A stretch of 64,000 nt of DNA. Origin: Pseudomonadota bacterium (lineage in GTDB: Bacteria > Pseudomonadota > Alphaproteobacteria > Rhizobiales > MH13). Within the stretch, counting starts at the first letter, position 1. Each line of letters opens with the position of its first letter. The notes under the pieces are model-generated. The model searched no databases. It was not told the origin of the DNA and saw only the letters and a program-made list of their open reading frames with translations. The DNA lies in NCBI GenBank assembly GCA_039024915.1, contig JBCCPK010000004.1, positions 248,001-312,000 on the forward strand. The letters run 5' to 3'. Below are positions 46,638-53,994 of the stretch, in pieces. The translations under genes were made by a program, and so were the position numbers.

Positions 46638-46942
46638 CAGATTTGTGTGTCAGGTTCGCCGCCCTTCGAGGGCCTCGCAATGCTCGCCTTATGCCGCAAG
46701 CGGTATCGATTGCAAAGATGTTGAGGCTTACGCAGCAAAAACAAGAGGCAAGCAAATCATGTACCTTGTGCAGCGCACACCTTGCCAGTTTTCTACTTTC
46801 TGCTATCTTTTGAGTACGTGCGGCGGCATTTTTTAATGAGCCTACCCCTGCCAGGTGCAGTCGGAACGCCAAAAGATCGCCGGTGTTAGACACGCGGCTC
46901 CGTGCACGTCGGACCGCGATATGCCACGGCAGGAGACGTTTC
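46638..46942. other. Divergent intergenic region dapF / cold-shock gene
   Basis: 305 bp containing the dapF promoter and the long leader of the cold-shock gene. A candidate promoter for the latter is listed separately. Confidence 0.4.
46782..46809 (+). promoter_or_regulatory. Candidate promoter of the cold-shock gene
   Basis: TTGCCA and TATCTT separated by 16 nt in an AT-rich stretch; a start just after would give a leader of about 125 nt, as is usual for cspA genes. Confidence 0.4.
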
Positions 46943-47155
46943 ATGGCAACAGGTACAGTTAAGTGGTTTGATGCCACGAAAGGTTTCGGGTTCATCGTAC
47001 CCGATGAAGGCGGTAAGGATGTGTTCGTGCACATTTCTGCCGTCGAGCGCGCGGGTCTGCAGACGCTCAAGGACAACCAGAAAATCTCCTACGAGCTTGA
47101 AGAAGGCCGTAACGGTCGCATGGCGGCCGCTCAGCTGGAATTACGCGACGAGTAA
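46943..47155 (+). CDS. CspA-family cold-shock protein
   Basis: 70 residues, the normal single CSD size. RNP1 is KGFGFI in VKWFDATKGFGFIVPDEG and RNP2 is VFVHIS. It binds single-stranded RNA/DNA. CAGGAGACGTTTC precedes ATG 46943. A strong terminator follows. Whether it is cold-induced cannot be told from the sequence. Confidence 0.95.
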   Translation: MATGTVKWFDATKGFGFIVPDEGGKDVFVHISAVERAGLQTLKDNQKISYELEEGRNGRMAAAQLELRDE

Positions 47156-47182
47156 GCTTTCTCATCCGCGTTTAGCGAGACA

Positions 47183-47207
47183 AGCCGGGCCAACGCCCGG
47201 CTTTTTT
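47183..47207 (+). terminator. Rho-independent terminator of the cold-shock gene
   Basis: AGCCGGGC-CAAC-GCCCGGCT followed by six T: perfect 8-bp GC stem. Confidence 0.92.
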
Positions 47208-47280
47208 GTTGCTTTGCCGGCTTGTGACGCGCACGTTGACCCAGCGATTCGTACACCGATCCATTCGCTGGGAGCCTTGC

Positions 47281-48390
47281 ATGCCCGACCGGCGTCTTGC
47301 TGACCTTTGCAGACTTTCCGATCTGGCGGATGTCGCGATCTTTGTCCTGAAAGTTGGCGAAGGGGAGGAGCTTACGTTCCTCAAACTGAACAGGTGCCAC
47401 GAGCAGACTACCGGCATGCGCAGTGAGGACATCGCGGGTAAAACCCCGTCGGAGATCCTGCCCAAGCGGATGGCGGAGAATGTCACCGCAAAGTATCTCA
47501 CATGCGTTCGCTCAAAGCAGATGTTCCAATATGAGGAAGTGCTGGAGCTACCAAAAGGTGAGATCTGGTGGCAGACGAGCCTGTCGCCAATCCTGTTCGA
47601 AGATGGCCGAGTGATCGGTATTCTGGGTGTTGCGATTGATATTACCGATCGCAAGACCATGGAAATTGCAAACGCTGCGCTGATCGCCGATCTACGGGAT
47701 GTCAACGAAAAGACCACCACCTACGCATCGATGGTTGCGCATGATGTTCGTGGACCCTTGCGGAAGATCAAAATGATCGCCGAGATGGCGCTTGACCCAA
47801 ACACGGCGCGAAGTGACGGGCAGGGCGGCCTGGTGTTGAACGCGTCCCAAGTCCAGTTGCTGGGCTTGCTAAATGACATCTCCGAGAAAGCGCTGGAACA
47901 TGTCGATACGATGCTGAGCTATGCCCATTCGTTAAACAATGTCGAAAACATTGCCGAAGAGCGCATTGAGATCGGCCTTTTGATTACCGACATCGTCACG
48001 CTGCTTGATGCGGATGGGACGCTGGATATCAGCTTTCCATCAGGGCAACTGATTGCTGAGAAGCTGGTTCTGCAACTTGCGTTGCGGAACCTGATCGCCA
48101 ACGCCATCCACCATGGGCGCCCGCCATGCGCGGTGAACATTCGGCCCTCCGAGGGGACGCCGGGACATCTGGAATTTCGGGTGAGCGACTCTGGGGAGGG
48201 CTTTCTAGACCCGTCCGTACTCTATGAACCGGAAAAGTCGCGGGCAATTACACCAACATCTGGCTTTGGATTGGCGGGAGTTCGCAAGACAGTCGAACTT
48301 CGCGGTGGCCGATTGTGGATCGAGCAATCCAGCCGTTTGAGCGGAACAGAGTTGGTCTTTACTGTTCCCGGTAAGCTACTTAGCGATTAG
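47281..48390 (+). CDS. PAS sensor histidine kinase, soluble
   Basis: 369 residues from ATG 47281 (GGGAG 7 nt upstream). No TM segments. PAS domain at about 15-125 (FLKLNRCHEQTTGMRSEDIAGKTPSEILP ... ILGVAIDITDRK); phospho-acceptor His in YASMVAHDVRGPLRKIK; ATPase domain with N box LRNLIANAIHHG, G1 DSGEGF and G2 GFGLAGVRKTVELRGGRLWIE. A cytoplasmic sensor. Two single-receiver genes follow on the opposite strand; its 3' end overlaps the first by 11 bp. Confidence 0.87.
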   Translation: MPDRRLADLCRLSDLADVAIFVLKVGEGEELTFLKLNRCHEQTTGMRSEDIAGKTPSEILPKRMAENVTAKYLTCVRSKQMFQYEEVLELPKGEIWWQTSLSPILFEDGRVIGILGVAIDITDRKTMEIANAALIADLRDVNEKTTTYASMVAHDVRGPLRKIKMIAEMALDPNTARSDGQGGLVLNASQVQLLGLLNDISEKALEHVDTMLSYAHSLNNVENIAEERIEIGLLITDIVTLLDADGTLDISFPSGQLIAEKLVLQLALRNLIANAIHHGRPPCAVNIRPSEGTPGHLEFRVSDSGEGFLDPSVLYEPEKSRAITPTSGFGLAGVRKTVELRGGRLWIEQSSRLSGTELVFTVPGKLLSD

Positions 48391-48790
48391 TCGGTAGTAC
48401 ACTGTCTGCGCGACAAGCGGTGTTGAGAACACCGTTGCGTATTTGCGATGCAAGCTCGGATTTATCGATAACCCATTCATCGCCTGGCAGGTTGCCTGGT
48501 TCAAGTTCTGGAACCGAGGTGTCCGCCGAGACGACAATGGTCGTGCCCTGGAAGTCCGTTCCACGCTTTATGACTTCGTAGGGTTCCAGGAAGCTGCGAA
48601 ACGGCGGCATCTTGTTGTCAATGATCAGCGCATCGTATGTGCCGCTGTTCAAGGCGCGCAGCGCTTCTTCAAGTGTCAGGCAAGGTGTCAGCGTGTAGCT
48701 GTTCTCATCATCGAGCTGAAGATAGCTATCGAGCAACCGGTGATCAATTTCACAGTCATCGAGATACACAATACGGATCGGTTTCGACAT
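48380..48790 (-). CDS. Single-domain response regulator (1)
   Basis: 136 residues from ATG 48790 (GGAG 8 nt upstream). Receiver only: acidic pair in VYLDDCEIDHRL, phospho-Asp in ALIIDNKMPP, Thr/Ser in IVVSADT, Lys in VIDKSEL. No output domain. Probably acts within a phosphorelay with the adjacent kinase. Overlaps the kinase 3' end on the opposite strand, so antisense effects between them are possible. Confidence 0.83.
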   Translation of the reverse strand: MSKPIRIVYLDDCEIDHRLLDSYLQLDDENSYTLTPCLTLEEALRALNSGTYDALIIDNKMPPFRSFLEPYEVIKRGTDFQGTTIVVSADTSVPELEPGNLPGDEWVIDKSELASQIRNGVLNTACRADSVLPTNR

Positions 48791-48866
48791 GACCGATGCT
48801 CCGTCGTCGCAGGGTGATTGATGTGGGGGGAACTGGGGAAATCGGGGGGAGAAATTCAACCTTAAT

Positions 48867-49289
48867 TCAATTCTGGATCTTGTCTGACCGGCTAGAATAC
48901 GCCGACCTGATATCATTCGCCAAAGCCCGATAACCATCGAGAGATGAGGGCTTCACGTGGTAAGCGCTCGCGCCCAGCTTCATGGCGCGATCACGATCAA
49001 CAACATACGCGGAACTGGACAACATCATTACGGGTGGAGCCGAACGGCCACCTAGCGCGATAAGCACATCAAATCCGCTCATCATCGGCATCTGTATATC
49101 GAGCAAAGCGAGAACAGGTGTGCGTTCATCAATCGTCTGAACCGCCTGCCGAGGGTCGCTTACCTCGATGACTTCAACCGTTTCGTCGATCTCCTTGAGG
49201 CTTCGTATGAGAACATGCCGGTCCATCGGATCGTCATCGATGACAACAATGCAGGGTCCTAACGCGCCGTCGCCATCCTGTTCTGTCAT
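48867..49289 (-). CDS. Single-domain response regulator (2)
   Basis: 140 residues. Acidic cluster IVVIDDDPMDRHVL, phospho-Asp in ALLDIQMPMMSG, Ser in MMLSSSAY, Lys in AYHVKPSSLDGY. A CheY-like receiver of the small Rcp1-type group. ATG 49289 is chosen over an upstream GTG (49307). Located 76 bp before regulator 1, same strand, probably cotranscribed. Confidence 0.85.
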   Translation of the reverse strand: MTEQDGDGALGPCIVVIDDDPMDRHVLIRSLKEIDETVEVIEVSDPRQAVQTIDERTPVLALLDIQMPMMSGFDVLIALGGRSAPPVMMLSSSAYVVDRDRAMKLGASAYHVKPSSLDGYRALANDIRSAYSSRSDKIQN

Positions 49290-49434
49290 CTGTCCAAACT
49301 TCCACACGGAACCTTTGCAGATAACGCGAAACTGGAGGGTGAGTTACTCCTAATTGATATAGACAATAACCCTTACTTTGCCCAGCCAATCAACCGGTTT
49401 TTCGATGCCCGGGAGTGAAACCGCCCGCTTGTCG

Positions 49435-50718
49435 TTACGTCGGCTTACATTTTTTTGCTTTTCGAGTGAGGTACGCGCGCGTCGCTGGGTCCCGCGTCAG
49501 GGCGATTGCCCCTTCAAAAGCGGCCAAGGTAGCCGAATCACTTGCCCCTTGTGACAACAGGTGAGCCCGGGTCGCCCATGCTGGCTGAAACGTCAGCAAG
49601 GCATCTTGATCAAGTCGATCGAGAGCGTTCAGGCCTGCTTGTGGACCGAAGGCTTCCCCAACCGCTGCTGCATGGGCGACGGCAGCTCCCAAGGTCGGAA
49701 CCTGCGAAAGCAAACCCTGGTACAGTTGTACGATGGCGGGCCAGTCTGTCTCGCCGGTGCGTTTGCGATCCGCATGCACACATTGAATGGCCGCCTCAAG
49801 TTGAAACCGGCCAATCTGCCCAAAAGCGCTGGCTCTGTTCAGTAACGCGTGCCCGCGGGCTAAGGCCAAGCGATCCCAGCCTGCGCAGTCCTGTACGCTT
49901 ATGGGCACCAGCTCGCCGTCGACACTAACCCTGACGGCGCTGCGCGAGCGGATGAACCAAAGCAGCGATGCAAGCCCTAGCGCTTCGGCATGGTCGGGCA
50001 TGCATTCCACCAGAAGGTCGGAAAGGAAAAGTGCCTCATCACAAAGATCACGTGCGTTTTCGGTGTCGGGGTTGTCCGACAGGAGCCATTGGCTTGCGTA
50101 AGCACCGTAGATTGCCTCCAGAACGTATTCGAGCCGCTCGTCGAGTGCATCCCGACCCGGAACCTCAAAAGGGATGCCGGCTTGCTTGATCTTTCTCTTG
50201 GCCCGCACCAGACGCTGCGCCATGGTCGAGGTCGGTACAGCGAAGGCAGCTGCAATGTCCGCGGCCTCAACTCCCAGGACCGTTTGGAGCATCAGCGGGG
50301 TCCGTACCGTTTCATCGATTGCCGGGTGTGCACACACAAACATCAGTTTGAGACGTTCATCGGGAAGGCTGTCCGTGGTCAGCGTTTGCATTGTCTTTGC
50401 GATGGCCGCATCGGAGCGGCGCTCCATGTCTTCAAGCGTATCACCGGCCAATGACGTTTTGTGTGCACTTGAACGAAGCCGGTCGTTTTCGCGGTTATGT
50501 GCCACCGTCAGAAGCCAGCCTTCTGGGTTGGACGGGATGCCGTCTTCGGGCCAGCGAACCAAGGCCCTTGAGAACGCATCGGCGATTGCGTCCTCGGCGG
50601 CTGCAATGTCGCCGGTTCTCTTGGCAAGGACGGCGACCAGGCGGCCATAAGCGGTGCGTGCCACCTGGTCGACGGTGTTGAACGGGGCGGCGGTCGGCGG
50701 AAGGTTCAAGGCCGTCAT
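49435..50718 (-). CDS. ECF42-type RNA polymerase sigma factor with C-terminal extension
   Basis: 427 residues, much longer than a normal ECF sigma factor. Sigma-2 region ARTAYGRLVAVLAKRTGDIAAAEDAIADAFSRALVRWPEDGIPSNPEGWLLTVAHNRENDRLR and sigma-4 region ADIAAAFAVPTSTMAQRLVRAKRKI, then about 240 residues of helical SnoaL-free, TPR-like extension (VQDCAGWDRLALARGHALLNRAS). ECF42 factors are encoded beside YciI/DGPF proteins, exactly as here, and have no classical anti-sigma factor. Confidence 0.88.
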   Translation of the reverse strand: MTALNLPPTAAPFNTVDQVARTAYGRLVAVLAKRTGDIAAAEDAIADAFSRALVRWPEDGIPSNPEGWLLTVAHNRENDRLRSSAHKTSLAGDTLEDMERRSDAAIAKTMQTLTTDSLPDERLKLMFVCAHPAIDETVRTPLMLQTVLGVEAADIAAAFAVPTSTMAQRLVRAKRKIKQAGIPFEVPGRDALDERLEYVLEAIYGAYASQWLLSDNPDTENARDLCDEALFLSDLLVECMPDHAEALGLASLLWFIRSRSAVRVSVDGELVPISVQDCAGWDRLALARGHALLNRASAFGQIGRFQLEAAIQCVHADRKRTGETDWPAIVQLYQGLLSQVPTLGAAVAHAAAVGEAFGPQAGLNALDRLDQDALLTFQPAWATRAHLLSQGASDSATLAAFEGAIALTRDPATRAYLTRKAKKCKPT

Positions 50719-50742
50719 CCGCCGGCCACAGCTGCTCGGGGT

Positions 50743-51108
50743 TTAGGCGCCGTTTCGTCCCTCTGGCATGGCAGACGGCCGTACTTCGATGATGCCGTAA
50801 TGCACCGATGGGCATTTCTCAGCCCATTCAAGGGCCGCATCGAGATCGGCAACATCAATGACAAAGAAGCCCCCTAGCTGCTCTTTGGTCTCAGCATACG
50901 GCCCATCTTGCACTCGCTTTTCGCCGCCTTTCAAGGTGATGGTCGTGGCCGTGGGGGAGGGCTGCAGCCAATCGGTCTCGACGAGAACACCGGCCTGTTT
51001 GAGAGCGCCGATGTAGGCGCCGAACGCTTGCATGGACTGCTGCATATCGTCTTCGCTTGCGTCGGCGAAGTCGGCTTCGTTGTTGTAGAGAAAAAACGTG
51101 TACCGCAT
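50743..51108 (-). CDS. YciI/DGPF-domain protein, ECF42 partner
   Basis: 121 residues. YTFFLYNNEADFADASEDDMQQSM ... LKGGEKRVQDGPYAETKEQLGGFFVIDVADLDAALEWAEKCP is the YciI-like/PCG-type DGPF pattern (here DGPY). Directly precedes the ECF42 sigma gene on the same strand (24-bp gap). These proteins are thought to work with ECF42 factors, though the mechanism is not clear. Confidence 0.87.
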   Translation of the reverse strand: MRYTFFLYNNEADFADASEDDMQQSMQAFGAYIGALKQAGVLVETDWLQPSPTATTITLKGGEKRVQDGPYAETKEQLGGFFVIDVADLDAALEWAEKCPSVHYGIIEVRPSAMPEGRNGA

Positions 51109-51180
51109 GGGTCTGATCCTTAATCGTAGAAGTGTTGAGCAGCGCGGGCGAGAGTGCCCGGCCGTTGTCTGGCGTGGTGA

Positions 51181-51705
51181 TCAGGCCGGCTCGGCGACCA
51201 CGTTTGCGAGGTTGGATAAGCCACGCTCGTAGATCGGGCCCAACATGCCATCCATGAACAGCCCAAACACCCGTCCGATCGGATTGAGGCCGAACTCACT
51301 TTCAACGGACCAGACAATCTGTGTCCCGTCTGCGTGGGCGTTTAGTGTGAAGGTCTGCACGGGCTGGCCCATGGCACCAAGGTCGATCAGCATTTCAACT
51401 TCGGTGTTCTCCTCAAGGCGCGTGATCGTCTGCGTGCCTTCCCCTTCTTTACCCTTGAACGCGAAGGCCGCACCAATTCCGGCCTCTGGACCCATCGGCG
51501 TGATTGCGAGATTGGGATCGGTGTCTCGGTAAGGGTTGAAGGTCTGGAAGCCTTGCGTGCTTGCCAGCAGCGCATAGATGTCCGAGGGGTCTGCGTCGAC
51601 GATTGCCGTGCGCTCGACGGTTTTGCTGCTTGGCAGTGCAAAAGGTGCGATGGCTGCAAGGGCGATAAGGCTGGCCGCGATGGCTGCGATGGTCGTGAAG
51701 GTCAT
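51181..51705 (-). CDS. SRPBCC (START-like) family protein with N-terminal anchor
   Basis: 174 residues. N-terminal hydrophobic segment (TIAAIAASLIALAAIAPFAL), then an SRPBCC/polyketide cyclase fold (VERTAIVDADPSDIYALLASTQGFQTFNPYRDTDPNLAITPMGPEAGIGAAFAF ... VWSVESEFGLNPIGRVFGLFMDGMLGPIYERGLSNLANVV). AGGAGT precedes the ATG. First gene of the YciI-sigma unit; ligand unknown. Confidence 0.82.
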   Translation of the reverse strand: MTFTTIAAIAASLIALAAIAPFALPSSKTVERTAIVDADPSDIYALLASTQGFQTFNPYRDTDPNLAITPMGPEAGIGAAFAFKGKEGEGTQTITRLEENTEVEMLIDLGAMGQPVQTFTLNAHADGTQIVWSVESEFGLNPIGRVFGLFMDGMLGPIYERGLSNLANVVAEPA

Positions 51706-51866
51706 GGCTTTTACTCCTAGCTGTGTTTGGCCTGAGGGGCCTTTTCGATCGTGAAAGCGTGTGTTGGTTCCCCCGCGCTTTCACAGCCATGACGAATGAG
51801 GCAGCTGCCAATCGACAGGTCCCTGAACTTTTTTTGTTGTGTCGGAGATTTTTTTCCGAAGACCGT

Positions 51867-51907
51867 CTTGGGGCGTGTTTCTTGGGGCGTGTTTCTTGGG
51901 GCGTGTT
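51867..51907. repeat. 14-bp tandem repeat, about 2.9 copies
   Basis: CTTGGGGCGTGTTT at 51867 and 51881, and a third copy truncated by one base from 51895. It lies upstream of the SRPBCC operon promoter region. Confidence 0.85.
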
Positions 51908-51963
51908 GATGACCAAGCAAACCCAGCACGCTGGCCCTTATCTGTTGTTCAAGCGTACGTGCG

Positions 51964-51991
51964 AAAAACCCGGCCAGCAGGCTGACCGGGT
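51964..51991 (-). terminator. Rho-independent terminator of the BON-LysM gene
   Basis: On the minus strand ACCCGGTCAGC and GCTGGCCGGGT pair (one G-U) around a short loop, followed by TTTTT. It lies about 35 bp after the gene's stop. Confidence 0.9.
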
Positions 51992-52025
51992 CTAAGAGCT
52001 TGACTTGGAAGATTGGCGTTGGGGC

Positions 52026-52454
52026 CTAGGCAAGCTTCGGAAGGCGCAGAACCTGGCCAGGATAGATCTTGTCCGGGTCGGAGAGCATCGGCTTGTTGGC
52101 TTCAAAAATGGCGGTGTATTTGGAGCCATCCCCATAAGCCTTGGTCGCCACCGCCCAAAGAGTGTCGCCCTTCTCGACCGTGTGATATTCGGCCTCGTCG
52201 CCGCCGTCACCAGCCTCGATGCTGTCATCAACAGCTGCGATACCCTCAACGTTTCCTGCGGCAAGCACAATTTTCTCGCGCAGTTCCTGTGTGGGCGCCG
52301 ATCCGCCGATCTTGACCGTGTCGCCGTCGACTTCGACGGTCACGTCACCCTCCAGCCCAAGTTCCGCGACCTCTTTCTCGATCGCCTCTGCGGGGTTGTC
52401 GCCGCCGCCGAACAGCCGCTTGCCAGCGTCTTTTACGAATGAAATGAGTCCCAT
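52026..52454 (-). CDS. BON and LysM domain protein (YgaU/Kbp-like)
   Basis: 142 residues. BON domain (AIEKEVAELGLEGDVTVEVDGDTVKIGGSAPTQELREKIVLAAGNVEGIAAVDD) then LysM (EYHTVEKGDTLWAVATKAYGDGSKYTAIFEANKPMLSDPDKIYPGQVLRLP). This is the architecture of E. coli YgaU/Kbp, a cytoplasmic potassium-binding protein. The length fits (E. coli 149 aa). No signal peptide. Followed by a strong terminator. Confidence 0.92.
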   Translation of the reverse strand: MGLISFVKDAGKRLFGGGDNPAEAIEKEVAELGLEGDVTVEVDGDTVKIGGSAPTQELREKIVLAAGNVEGIAAVDDSIEAGDGGDEAEYHTVEKGDTLWAVATKAYGDGSKYTAIFEANKPMLSDPDKIYPGQVLRLPKLA

Positions 52455-52570
52455 GTCGGGTTTCCTTTGTTCCCCTGTTTTCCCCTGATGGCGGATTGCG
52501 CCATTCCGCGTCCGCTCAGCCGACGCCTATAGAGCGCCAGCGTCGCAATGAGAACCTCCTTCATGTGCGG

Positions 52571-53794
52571 TTAGTCTGGATAAGTCCTGCTGAGCACATC
52601 CGCCGCCCGCCCGACCAGCGTCTCGTCATCGAGCTCTGCGAGCGCCAGAGCCGCCGATGCGGCATTGAATGCCATGAGGATCGGCTCTCCCAAGTAGGGC
52701 ATGAGGTTGAGCCACTGGTTGAACTGGCCCCGCGGCAGGCCCGTATCCGGTGTCAAAATCCAGGTGGTGTCCGCATCCCAAAAGGCCTCATCGAACCGCA
52801 GATAGAGCTTGTCGAGCGTGCCCATTCCCATGCGCTGGATGGCCTGCTGTTTGTTCGCCGGCAGCGGTGGATCGAACGCCAGTTTGCCGGCCTTGAGCAC
52901 ACCCAGGGGTACGGTGACGAGGACAGCGTCCAACAAGACTGTAGTCGAGCCATAGCGCAGGACTGCCCCGCCCTGGTCGAGGACGACCCCGTCGATCTCC
53001 GTGCCGAGTGTGACTTCATAGTCGCCCGCTAGCGTCTGAAGGATCGTCTCGTAGCCGGACGGAAACATGAGGTCATCTCCCTCATAATCATCCTGCTGTT
53101 CATAGGCCTGCCAATCGACCAGCGCATAGTCCGCGCCCGTTGATGCTTCCCACGACGCGACCGTTTCCAGCCAACCCGGTGTCGATAGCCAGCCCAGGCG
53201 TCGCCCGCCATCGCCCCGGACGATGTAGTCTTCGTCTGTGACCAAGGTGTCGGCGTCCGCCTTTGCAGCCAGCCCAACCAGCGGATTGCCTTCATCGCCG
53301 TGTATCCAGCTACCGCCGAGATCAAGTGGGACGCCGAGCGTATTATCGGTCCATATGCGGCCCCCGGTCCGATCGCGCGCTTCGAAGACGCGGACGTCGA
53401 GCCCCGCTTTGGAAAGCGCATGGGCCGCAGACAGACCGCTTATGCCTGCACCAATAACGCCCACCGATCGGTGGCTGTCACGCGTGATCGCAGCCGCTGC
53501 ATTAAGGCCCGACTCATACGCGGCGTGGACCGTCCCCTCGTAAGGCGGATGGGCAGCCTCGCCCGCGAAGTAAATGCGGTTGCCGACCGGTGCGTTGAGG
53601 ATTGTGCGGTCGGCTGGTGGCGAACCGTTGGCGATGTAGGAGTATGAACCGAGAGAGTAGGGATCGCGGCTCCAATTTGTGCGCAGGTAGCCGCTGGGCC
53701 GATGGGCGGCACCTGCAGCAGCGGAGCGGGAAGCAGGTAGAAAACGGGCGAGCAGGGCGCTTGCCCCGGAGGCGAGAAGCGCACGGCGTTGCAT
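52571..53794 (-). CDS. Flavin amine oxidase with circularly permuted domain order
   Basis: 407 residues. N-terminal twin-Arg-like export signal MQRRALLASGASALLARFLP. Residues 37-105 then carry a block that is normally at the C-terminal end of polyamine oxidase/LSD1-like enzymes (RTNWSRDPYSLGSYSY, then VGNRIYFAGEAAHPPYEGTVHAAYESGLNAA). Only after this comes the FAD Rossmann motif (VGVIGAGISGLSAAHALSKAGLDVRVFEARDRTGGRI, 111-147). The protein ends at DETLVGRAADVLSRTYPD, the point where ordinary members continue into the RTNWSRDPY block. The frame is intact throughout. Substrate unknown; probably an exported amine oxidase. Confidence 0.85.
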   Translation of the reverse strand: MQRRALLASGASALLARFLPASRSAAAGAAHRPSGYLRTNWSRDPYSLGSYSYIANGSPPADRTILNAPVGNRIYFAGEAAHPPYEGTVHAAYESGLNAAAAITRDSHRSVGVIGAGISGLSAAHALSKAGLDVRVFEARDRTGGRIWTDNTLGVPLDLGGSWIHGDEGNPLVGLAAKADADTLVTDEDYIVRGDGGRRLGWLSTPGWLETVASWEASTGADYALVDWQAYEQQDDYEGDDLMFPSGYETILQTLAGDYEVTLGTEIDGVVLDQGGAVLRYGSTTVLLDAVLVTVPLGVLKAGKLAFDPPLPANKQQAIQRMGMGTLDKLYLRFDEAFWDADTTWILTPDTGLPRGQFNQWLNLMPYLGEPILMAFNAASAALALAELDDETLVGRAADVLSRTYPD

Positions 53795-53994
53795 GGCATG
53801 CAGCTAGTGGTTTCACCTTGACTTCGCAACAGCATGCCCGCATAGACCGCGAATTCTTGCTGATGCACGTTTTTGCATGAGCCGACCGGTGCGCTTACAT
53901 CTCAAGCGATGCCGGAGGTGAACTCCCGCCAGCGCGATGCGCCCGCGGGAGCTTTATGCTTTGGCGATTATCTGCAAGCCAACGGGAACCGATC

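Larger units (their letters stand above)
51706..52025. other. Intergenic region with short tandem repeat
   Basis: 320 bp between the BON-LysM gene terminator and the SRPBCC gene. It holds a 14-bp tandem repeat and the terminator listed separately. No ORF. Confidence 0.4.

Noticed and set aside
53795-53994. SRP RNA gene near ffh
   Set aside because: The conserved GGAAGGAAGC-type SRP RNA core was not found here or in other intergenic regions of the window.
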